Below, in pieces: positions 1-5,490 of a DNA stretch of 13,844 nt. The DNA comes from an uncultured Streptomyces sp. (GTDB taxonomy: Bacteria; Actinomycetota; Actinomycetes; Streptomycetales; Streptomycetaceae): positions 1-13,844 of the forward strand of contig CAMLJW010000093.1 of NCBI GenBank assembly GCA_946480485.1, given 5' to 3'. The first letter of the stretch is position 1. Each line of letters opens with the position of its first letter. A program made the position numbers and the translations under genes. Below the pieces are notes generated by a model, which did no database searches, was not told the origin of the DNA, and saw nothing but the letters and a program-made list of their open reading frames with translations.

Positions 1-493
1 GCTCCTTGGCGATCTCGCTCAGGGTGTCGCCCTTGACGACCTTGTACTCGCCGTCACCCTTCTTGACCTTCTTACCGGTCGGGGTCTCGACGGTCTTGGG
101 CGTGGAGCGCTCCTCGGATCGGGGGGCGCGCTCCTTGGCCGGCGCGGACTGCTGCGCGGGCCGCTGCTGGGACTCCTGCTTGGACTTTTGCTGGGACTGC
201 TGCGCGGACTGCTGCGCGGACTGCTGCTGGGACTCCTGTTCGGACTTTTGCTGGGACTGCTGCTCGGACTGCTGGGTGTTCTGCTGCGCGGCACCGGAAT
301 CCGCGGACGCGCCGCCACCGTCGTACGCGGCGCCGGACAGGCCCTTACCGCAGACCGGCCAGGCACCCCTGCCCTGGCTTGCGAGGACCTTCTCGGCGAT
401 CTCGATCTGCTGGGCCTTGGATGCCTGGTCGGCGGTGGCGGCGTACTGCGTGCCGCCGTACCCGGCCCAGGTGGAGGCCGAGAACTGGAGGCC
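1..493 (-). pseudogene. 5'-truncated Rpf/LysM secreted cell-wall protein (runs off left edge)
   Basis: Read on the minus strand, homology starts abruptly at GLQFSASTWAGYGGTQ, the middle of a resuscitation-promoting-factor (transglycosylase-like) domain, and continues through the domain's last Cys (PVCGKGLSGA). A roughly 60-residue Gln/Ser/Lys/Glu-rich linker follows, then the start of a LysM (KVVKGDTLSEIAKE), where the window ends. Upstream the frame holds only an Arg/Pro-rich stretch back to an in-frame TGA at 569-571, with no ATG or GTG. The usual signal peptide and the N-terminal half with the catalytic Glu (the CESGG-type motif) are absent. The neighbouring paralogue at 649-1641 has all of these parts. 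Family members are secreted, cleave peptidoglycan and promote spore germination or growth resumption. This copy, as read, could not be secreted or catalytic. An assembly error at about 494 is the alternative explanation. The C-terminal end lies outside the window. Confidence 0.75.
163..263 (-). repeat. 60-bp in-frame tandem duplication in Gln-rich linker
   Basis: Positions 163-203 and 223-263 match at an offset of 60 bp with two mismatches (179/239 and 181/241). They encode two near-identical 20-residue units built on SQQKSEQESQQ and SQQKSKQESQQ. The period is a multiple of three, so unit gain or loss keeps the frame. The linker separates the Rpf domain remnant from the LysM. Confidence 0.75.
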
Positions 494-648
494 GTGACGC
501 CTGCGAGGTGAGCTGTCGGGTTCGGGCCGTGTCCGCGGAATTTCAAAGACGATCAGGGCCTGTGAGACTCATGTCTCATTTTCGTCAAACTGGACATTCA
601 GCCTGAACTATCGCCAGTTTTCGACCAATTTGAGGATTTTGTCATCAC
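494..648. other. A+T-richer intergenic stretch with two dyads
   Basis: This gap between the truncated and the complete LysM genes is visibly richer in A/T (about 560-650) than the rest of the window. It holds a 7-bp inverted repeat AAACTGG (587-593) / CCAGTTT (614-620), with a smaller nested TTCA/TGAA pair. It also holds TGAGAC (563-568) / GTCTCA (573-578) with a 4-base loop. For the minus strand these lie 29-90 nt after the stop of the 649-1641 gene. They could serve as its terminator or be the surviving leader of the truncated gene. No start codon with a ribosome-binding site in the frame of the truncated gene was found here. Confidence 0.45.
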
Positions 649-1641
649 TCAGTCAGTGCCGAGTTCAAGGCTCTGACCGGGAAAGATGAGGTCCGGGTCG
701 GCGCCCACGGTCTCCTTGTTCTCGGCATAGAGCTCGGGCCACCCGCCCTCGAGGCCAAGGGAGTCGGCGATGGCCCAGAGACTGTCCCCGGAACGGACGA
801 CGTACGAGCCGTCGGCCGCGTCACGCAAGGCACTGCCGCCACGCGAGGCATGCCGGCCGAGGAAGTCGTCCGCACGCGAGGCCGCGGCGCCCTCCTCGGC
901 ACTGCCGCCGCGATGACGACCGGTGCCGGCACCTGCGTCCGCGGTCGCACCCGCGTTCACGCTCACGTCCAAACCGATCGAAAAATCATTACTCTGCCCG
1001 AAGTTGTCCGAGTCATCACCTTTCGCCGCACCTACGGGCGAGCTGTCGGGACTCGGTGATGTGGCGCCGCTTCCACCGACGGAGTCTTGTGTCGCATCGA
1101 TTGACTCCGCGGCATCCGGCGTATCCGATGTGTCGGACTCCATGGAATCGTCGGTCGACGTCGAACCCGAACCCAGGCCCCCTCCCCCACCCAAGCCCGA
1201 ACCCGAGTCGGTGGACGACGAGGTGGAGTCTCCCGCCACGCCGGTGGTGACATGGGCCGAGGCGGAGTCCTGCGCCAGGCCCACGACGAGCCCGCAGGTC
1301 GCCCGGGCACTGGTTCCCCGGTCCACGAGGACCTTCTCGGCGACGGCTGTCTGCTGCGAGCGACTGGCCTGGTCGGGGCTCGGGGCGTAGTTGAGGCCGC
1401 CGTAGTTCTCCCAGGTCTCCTGGGTCATCTGGAGGCCGCCGTAGTCGCCGTTGTCGGTGTCGGCGCTCCATGATCGGTCGCTCTCGCAGTCCGCGATCGC
1501 GTCCCATGTCGTACCGCTGGCAGCGCTCGCACCGGTCGCGCCAAGCAGGGGGATCGTGATGGCCGAACCGGTCACTCCCGCCGCGACGAGGAGAGCCGGC
1601 CTCTGACGGGGGCGACGGTGACGACCGTTCCCGGAGAGCAT
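649..1641 (-). CDS. Secreted Rpf-type transglycosylase with C-terminal LysM
   Basis: A 330-residue protein. Residues 1-40 form a signal peptide: Arg-rich n-region, hydrophobic core LLVAAGVTGSAITIPLLGA, probable cleavage ASA|ASG. Residues 41 to about 118 form an Rpf/transglycosylase-like domain. DCES carries the expected catalytic Glu53, and Cys52 can pair with a Cys in the ATCG motif. WENYGGLNYAPSPDQASRSQQ is typical of the family. A long Ser/Thr/Asp/Gly linker follows, then a LysM at 279-330 (YVVRSGDSLWAIADSLG). The domain normally cleaves glycan strands and LysM anchors the enzyme to peptidoglycan; such proteins act in germination and resuscitation. ATG at 1641 is chosen because the signal peptide starts there and AAAGGG (1649-1654) lies 7 nt upstream. 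The frame stays open much further upstream but that is not part of this protein. The catalytic loop differs from the usual form: ESDRSWSADTDNGDYGG instead of ESGGNWS-type. Confidence 0.9.
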   Translation of the reverse strand: MLSGNGRHRRPRQRPALLVAAGVTGSAITIPLLGATGASAASGTTWDAIADCESDRSWSADTDNGDYGGLQMTQETWENYGGLNYAPSPDQASRSQQTAVAEKVLVDRGTSARATCGLVVGLAQDSASAHVTTGVAGDSTSSSTDSGSGLGGGGGLGSGSTSTDDSMESDTSDTPDAAESIDATQDSVGGSGATSPSPDSSPVGAAKGDDSDNFGQSNDFSIGLDVSVNAGATADAGAGTGRHRGGSAEEGAAASRADDFLGRHASRGGSALRDAADGSYVVRSGDSLWAIADSLGLEGGWPELYAENKETVGADPDLIFPGQSLELGTD

Positions 1642-1661
1642 GCGGTTGCCCTTTCGCGGTA

Positions 1662-1694
1662 GGGGTCTCCCCGCTCGAGCGAAGCCGGGCGGGG
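1662..1694 (-). promoter_or_regulatory. Alternative hairpins in leader of the Rpf/LysM gene
   Basis: GGGG (1662-1665) pairs with CCCC (1669-1672) across a 3-base loop. The same C-run, as CCCCGC (1669-1674), can instead pair with GCGGGG (1689-1694). The two pairings exclude each other and end 8 nt upstream of the AAAGGG ribosome-binding site. A 10-bp palindrome CGCTCGAGCG lies at 1672-1681. A switch affecting translation is possible, but no known riboswitch class could be matched by eye. Confidence 0.4.
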
Positions 1695-1741
1695 CAAGGT
1701 CAGGTGACTGCAAGGGCGGGTGGGGACCGTTCCGAGCGGTG

Positions 1742-1771
1742 AACCTAGTCGGACCACAACGCTTGTCACAA
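1742..1771 (-). promoter_or_regulatory. Candidate promoter of the Rpf/LysM gene
   Basis: On the minus strand, -35 TTGTGA (1766-1771) and -10 TAGGTT (1742-1747) are separated by 18 bp. This is a good fit to the vegetative actinobacterial consensus and predicts a leader of about 95 nt. The -35 box is embedded in an 11-bp inverted repeat CTTGT-C-ACAAG (1762-1772) that could bind a regulator. Confidence 0.5.
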
Positions 1772-1864
1772 GTAGATGCACCGTAGATCACGCGAGGATC
1801 ACAGATATGAGGGAGCGTCAGCTTGGCCGATTGCCGCGTGTCTTCCGGGCAGATCGCATTCCCG

Positions 1865-1882
1865 CCCGGCCTGAAGGCCGGG
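1865..1882. other. Hairpin resembling an IS200/IS605-type end (or terminator)
   Basis: CCCGGCC (1865-1871) and GGCCGGG (1876-1882) form a perfect 7-bp stem with a TGAA loop. Read on the minus strand it is CCCGGCC-TTCA-GGCCGGG, like the subterminal right-end hairpin often found after tnpB-type genes in Streptomyces. No transposase gene is present. A plain terminator is the alternative, although no T-run follows on either strand. Confidence 0.35.
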
Positions 1883-2079
1883 ATTCCCTGCGAAGAACAA
1901 GGGATGGGGGCCGGCCAAAAGCCCTCATGAACCATGTGTTCCGCCTGTCCTTGGCGAACGCCCACAGGCCGCACCGCGCGAACCGGCGACGCCGGAAAGA
2001 AGGCCGTAATCAGCTCCTCCACAGCAGGCCAATCGGACTCCGGCACCTCCGCAGGAACCAGGGTCCCGGCTACGGTCAT
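1883..2079 (-). other. Coding-looking minus-strand stretch, possible gene remnant
   Basis: From an ATG at 2079 the minus-strand frame reads MTVAGTLVPAEVPESDWP and continues with a balanced, non-Arg-rich composition (for example ITAFFPASPVRAVRPVGV). It runs up to the hairpin at 1865-1882 and has no stop of its own, staying open into the Rpf/LysM frame. The overlapping plus-strand frame is Arg-rich and looks like a shadow. I do not recognise the peptide. With the neighbouring IS-like hairpin it may be a decayed mobile-element gene. The region 1642-2082 holds no other gene. Confidence 0.25.
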
Positions 2080-2082
2080 CCC

Positions 2083-3354
2083 GTGAATGTCCCGAACCCC
2101 GCGCCCGAACTCTTCACCCGGGAGTTCGCCACCGACCCGTACCCGGCCTATGCCTGGCTGCGCGATCACGCACCCGTCCACCGGACCACGCTGCCCAGCG
2201 GAGTCGAGGCATGGCTGGTGACCCGCTACGCCGACGCACGCCAAACCCTCGCGGACGGACGGCTTTCGAAGAACCCCGATCACCACGCCGAGGACGCACA
2301 CGGCAAGAGCAGGACCGGTATCCCCGGCGAGCGCAGCGCCAATCTCATGACGCATCTGCTCAATATCGACCCGCCGGACCACACCCGGCTGCGCCGTCTC
2401 GTCTCCAAGGCGTTCACCCCGCGCCGGGTGGCGGAATTCGCGCCCCGTGTGCAGGAGTTGACGGACGGCCTCATCGACCGGTTCGCGCCGCAGGGCGAGG
2501 CCGACCTCATTCACGACTTCGCCTTCCCCCTCCCCATCTACGCGATCTGCGACCTGCTCGGCGTCCCGCGCGGGGACCAGGACGACTTCCGTGACTGGGC
2601 GGGGATGATGATCCGGCACGGAGGAGGACCGCGCGGCGGCGTCGCCCGCTCCGTCAAGAAGATCCGTGGGTACCTCGCCGAACTCATCCACCGCAAGCGC
2701 ACCGATCTCGGTGACGACCTGATCTCAGGCCTCATCCGTGCCTCCGACCACGGCGAGCACCTCACCGAGAACGAGGCCGCCGCCATGTGTTTCGTACTTC
2801 TGTTCGCGGGTTTTGAGACCACCATCAACCTCATCGGTAATGGCATGTACACGCTGTTGCGCAACCCTGAACAGCGGGCCAGATTGCAGGAGTCGATCGA
2901 GCGCGGTGAGCAGCTGCTGCTCGACACCGGAATCGAAGAGCTGCTCCGCTATGACGGCGCCGTGGAGCTGGCCACCTGGCGCTTCGCCACCGAACCCCTC
3001 ACCATTGGCGGGCAGCGCATCGCCACTGGCGACCCGGTGCTGGTCGTACTCGCCGCCGCAGACCGCGACCCCGCGCGGTTCGCCGAGCCGGACACGCTCG
3101 ACCTCTCCCGCCGTGACAACCAACACCTGGGATACGGCCATGGCATCCACTACTGCCTCGGCGCTCCCCTCGCCCGCCTCGAAGGCCGCACCGCCCTCGA
3201 GACGCTGCTGCGCCGCCTGCCCGATCTCCGGCTCGCGGCCGACCCCGCCGACCTGCGCCGGCGGGGCGGGCTCATTATGCGTGGGCTACGAGACCTTCCG
3301 GTGGAGTTCACCGCTCCCGGGCGAAGCAGGCGAAGAAGTCGGCCGGGGCCCTGA
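2083..3354 (+). CDS. Cytochrome P450, CYP107-like
   Basis: A 423-residue soluble bacterial P450. The signatures are in order. The I-helix oxygen-binding AGFETT is at residues 242-247. The K-helix ExxR is Glu286-Leu-Leu-Arg289 in EELLRYDG. Near residue 300 is the WRFATEPLTIGG segment typical of actinobacterial CYP107-type enzymes. The heme loop GYGHGIHYCLGAPLARLEG carries the thiolate ligand Cys358, with Leu-Gly-Tyr-Gly where Phe-Gly-x-Gly is usual. Such enzymes hydroxylate small hydrophobic substrates, often secondary metabolites, using electrons from ferredoxin and a reductase; neither is encoded here, so the substrate cannot be named. GTG at 2083 is chosen because homology (ELFTREFATDPYPAYAWLR) begins just after it. 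No clear ribosome-binding site precedes it, and ATG 1927 would add an Arg-rich extension. The gene is convergent with mazG and interrupts a core cell-wall/repair cluster, suggesting insertion. Confidence 0.93.
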   Translation: MNVPNPAPELFTREFATDPYPAYAWLRDHAPVHRTTLPSGVEAWLVTRYADARQTLADGRLSKNPDHHAEDAHGKSRTGIPGERSANLMTHLLNIDPPDHTRLRRLVSKAFTPRRVAEFAPRVQELTDGLIDRFAPQGEADLIHDFAFPLPIYAICDLLGVPRGDQDDFRDWAGMMIRHGGGPRGGVARSVKKIRGYLAELIHRKRTDLGDDLISGLIRASDHGEHLTENEAAAMCFVLLFAGFETTINLIGNGMYTLLRNPEQRARLQESIERGEQLLLDTGIEELLRYDGAVELATWRFATEPLTIGGQRIATGDPVLVVLAAADRDPARFAEPDTLDLSRRDNQHLGYGHGIHYCLGAPLARLEGRTALETLLRRLPDLRLAADPADLRRRGGLIMRGLRDLPVEFTAPGRSRRRSRPGP

Positions 3355-3544
3355 ACAGCGGGCGGGGCCGGCAGAAGGGCGGTTCCCTCTTCACCGGCAC
3401 CAGAGCGTGACGACGATCAGCACACCCACCACCAGCCGACACCGGCCGCGAGAGGCAGCACTGGGCGCGGGATTCCATCTCCACGCCCACGCTTCCCCAC
3501 CACGGCGGGAAACGATCCCGGAACTCAATCCGATTCAGGATCGC

Positions 3545-4525
3545 TTAGCTGATCAGAGACGCTTCCGTCGCCCGTATCGCATCCCGATACGCACGCGCCG
3601 CCGCCCGCAGTGCCGTCTCCGGGTCCACGCCCTCCGCCTCGGCGCGCACGGCCATCGCGAGCAGTTCGTAGCCGACGCCGTCGCCCGGCGGCAGCGGGAC
3701 CTCGAGTCCCGCCGTGCGCACGCGGGACGCCAGCTTGGCGGCGAGCGCCAGGCCCGGCTGGCCGAGCGGGACACCCTCCGTCACGGACGTCCGCTGCTTC
3801 TCGACGGCCTTGATGCGCAGCCACTGCTCCTTGACGTCCTCGGGCGTCTCCACGGTCTCGTCGCCGAAGACGTGCGGATGGCGGTGGATGAGCTTGGTGA
3901 CGATGCCGCCCGCCACATCGTCGATGGAGAACGGCTCCGCGCCGTCCTCCGGGCGGCCTTCCTCCGCGATGCGCGCGTGGAAGACGACCTGGAGCAGGAC
4001 GTCCCCGAGCTCCTCGCACAGCTCGTGCCGGTCACCCTCCTCGATCGCCTCGACCAGTTCGTACGCCTCCTCGATGCCGTACTTCGCGAGGCCCTTGTGG
4101 GTCTGCCGGGACGACCAGGGGCACTCGGCGCGAATGCGGTCCATGACCTGGACTAGGTCGAGGAGCCGGGCGCCGGGGAGGTCGTACGAGGCGGGGAGCA
4201 GTTCGAGGTCGGGCATCCGCACCCGCCCGGAGCCGGCCATGCGGGCCAGTCCGTCGGTCAGGCGCGGCTCGCCCTCGCCCGTGGCGACCACGGTCACCGT
4301 GCGGCCGCCGGCGCAGGTGTCGACGAGCTCCTCGGCGGTCGGCACGGCCTCGTCGACCTTGACGCCCGCCTCACGCAGGTACGGCAGCTGGGGGTGTGCG
4401 CCGTCCGCGCACAGGACGCGGTCGGCACCGTGCAGCGCCTGCCAGGCCGGCCAGGACAGGAGTCCGGGTGCGACGCGGTGGCTTGTGGTGAGCAGGACGA
4501 TGCGCCCCGGGCTGGATGGGTTCAC
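3545..4525 (-). CDS. mazG: Nucleoside triphosphate pyrophosphohydrolase MazG with N-terminal methylase-like region
   Basis: A 326-residue protein. The MazG core starts near residue 124 (VMDRIRAECPWSSRQTHKGL). It carries the metal-binding acidic motif EEAYE (Glu152, Glu153, Glu156) and EELGD (Glu171, Glu172, Asp175), then LLQVVFHARIAEEG and the KLIHRHPHVFGDE segment of full-length MazG. MazG hydrolyses NTPs to NMP and pyrophosphate, cleaning the pool of aberrant nucleotides. Residues 7-120 (GRIVLLTTSHRVAPGLLSWP, then VTVVATGEGEPRL) look like a shortened tetrapyrrole-methylase fold, as in YabN-type fusions, but shorter and probably non-catalytic. GTG at 4525 fits the start of homology. It lacks a clear ribosome-binding site, and TACGTT six nt upstream could be the -10 of a leaderless transcript. 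An ATG at 4570 would add 15 residues. The gene follows the lipoprotein gene by 68 bp. Confidence 0.93.
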   Translation of the reverse strand: MNPSSPGRIVLLTTSHRVAPGLLSWPAWQALHGADRVLCADGAHPQLPYLREAGVKVDEAVPTAEELVDTCAGGRTVTVVATGEGEPRLTDGLARMAGSGRVRMPDLELLPASYDLPGARLLDLVQVMDRIRAECPWSSRQTHKGLAKYGIEEAYELVEAIEEGDRHELCEELGDVLLQVVFHARIAEEGRPEDGAEPFSIDDVAGGIVTKLIHRHPHVFGDETVETPEDVKEQWLRIKAVEKQRTSVTEGVPLGQPGLALAAKLASRVRTAGLEVPLPPGDGVGYELLAMAVRAEAEGVDPETALRAAARAYRDAIRATEASLIS

Positions 4526-4593
4526 ACAACGAACGTAACCCACGCCACTGACAAAAGGGTCACGGGTCATCCGCCGTACACGGCCGGTAGTCG

Positions 4594-5238
4594 CTACGCC
4601 GTCTCCGGGCCGGCCGCCCGCGTGACCTCGCGCAGCCACGGCAGCTTGGCGTCGACGCGGCCGCTCTTCTCGACGTCCCAGGAGCCGTAGCGCGGATTCA
4701 GTTCGACGCCGAGTTTCTTGGAGGCGTCGGACAGGGCCTTCCAGAACGCGGGCCGGCTGGTGTCTGTGCCGAGTGTGGCACCCAGCTTCTGGGCCTCGAC
4801 CTGACTGCGAAGGTTCGCGTCGAGTTGCTCGGGGGCCACGCCGTACTGCTGCAGCCAGATCGTCTCCAGCGCCTTCGCGCCGCCCGCCTGCGCCTCGAAG
4901 CTCGCTCGCAGACGCTGGACCTCGTTGCGGGAGACCGTCACGCCGGCGTCCTGGGCCGCGCGGTGCAGCACGCGGTCGAGGACCATGCTGTGCAGGGTGT
5001 CGCGGGTGAGACCGCCGGAGTGGGCGATGGCCTGCTGGTACTGGGTGTCGTCCGTGATGGCGGCCCGCTGCGCGGCACGCACCTCGTTCACCCGGTTCTC
5101 CAGCTGGGAGACCGTGATGCGGTCGCCGCCGACGACGGCCGCGGCACCGGGATGCGCGTCGTTGCCGCAGGCGGTGAGGAGGGGTGCGGTGGCGAGCGCG
5201 GCGGAGAGGAGGAGCGCGGTGCGACGGCGGCGGTGCAA
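4594..5238 (-). CDS. SurA N-domain lipoprotein
   Basis: A 214-residue exported lipoprotein. Arg-rich n-region (MHRRRRTALLL), hydrophobic core and lipobox LLTAC with lipidated Cys24. The mature part (VGGDRITVSQLENRVNEVRA, then LDRVLHRAAQDAGVTVSRNEVQ) matches the SurA_N/peptidyl-prolyl isomerase N-terminal chaperone fold, a helical domain that binds unfolded secreted proteins. No parvulin PPIase domain follows: the protein ends after NPRYGSWDVEKSGRVDAKLPWL, a C-terminal motif I associate with short actinobacterial versions. It therefore probably acts as a chaperone or lipoprotein at the outer face of the membrane rather than an isomerase. The start is TTG at 5238, supported by AGGAGG (5244-5249) with 5 nt spacing. 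It lies between mfd and mazG on the same strand, an arrangement also recalled from other Streptomyces. Confidence 0.88.
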   Translation of the reverse strand: MHRRRRTALLLSAALATAPLLTACGNDAHPGAAAVVGGDRITVSQLENRVNEVRAAQRAAITDDTQYQQAIAHSGGLTRDTLHSMVLDRVLHRAAQDAGVTVSRNEVQRLRASFEAQAGGAKALETIWLQQYGVAPEQLDANLRSQVEAQKLGATLGTDTSRPAFWKALSDASKKLGVELNPRYGSWDVEKSGRVDAKLPWLREVTRAAGPETA

Positions 5239-5257
5239 GGAGACCTCCTGTAGGAGC

Positions 5258-5275
5258 TTGTGCGACGGTGCACAA
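5258..5275 (-). promoter_or_regulatory. 6-bp dyad in leader of the SurA_N lipoprotein gene
   Basis: TTGTGC (5258-5263) and GCACAA (5270-5275) form a perfect inverted repeat around a 6-base spacer, ending 8 nt upstream of the AGGAGG ribosome-binding site. It could be an operator or a small leader hairpin affecting translation. No strong promoter was recognised in this 252-bp gap. Confidence 0.35.
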
Positions 5276-5373
5276 AGTCTTGCGGTGATCGATGGTAAGC
5301 AGTGACCCGGCTATCGGCCACCCATTCGACCAACGATTCGCCGCAAGTCGGGGTACCGGTTGAGCGCGTCGTT

Positions 5374-5408
5374 CGCGAGCCGCTCGCGCTCGCTCTCCGG
5401 CCAGCGAG
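5374..5408 (-). terminator. Pair of hairpins downstream of mfd (weak terminator candidate)
   Basis: CGCGAG (5374-5379) / CTCGCG (5383-5388) and CTCGCT (5389-5394) / AGCGAG (5403-5408) form two adjacent 6-bp stems, 83-117 nt past the mfd stop. There is no T-run. Streptomyces terminators often lack one, so an end of the mfd transcript here is possible, but the G+C-rich context gives such dyads by chance. Confidence 0.25.
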
Positions 5409-5490
5409 AGGAACCCCTCTGCCAGCTCACGGATCACGCAGCTCCATGGCGATGACCACGCAGTCGGACCCGGGCCCGGTCGCCCTCTAC

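Noticed and set aside
1642..2691. Long minus-strand frame continuous with the Rpf/LysM gene, extending into the P450
   Set aside because: The signal peptide and ribosome-binding site place the real start at 1641. Above 2083 the frame is antisense to a P450 with all its motifs.
3355..3544. Possible small proteins on the minus strand between the P450 and mazG, one with a hydrophobic stretch LVVGVLIVVTLW
   Set aside because: There is no start with a ribosome-binding site in frame. The stretch is short, and the gap lies between convergent genes where chance frames are expected.
5279..5347. CTTGCGG / CCGCAAG inverted repeat with 55-bp spacing upstream of the lipoprotein gene
   Set aside because: A 7-bp repeat at this distance is expected by chance in G+C-rich DNA.
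5470..5479. CCGGGCCCGG palindrome just after mfd
   Set aside because: It has no loop, so it is a poor terminator, and such palindromes are common at this base composition.
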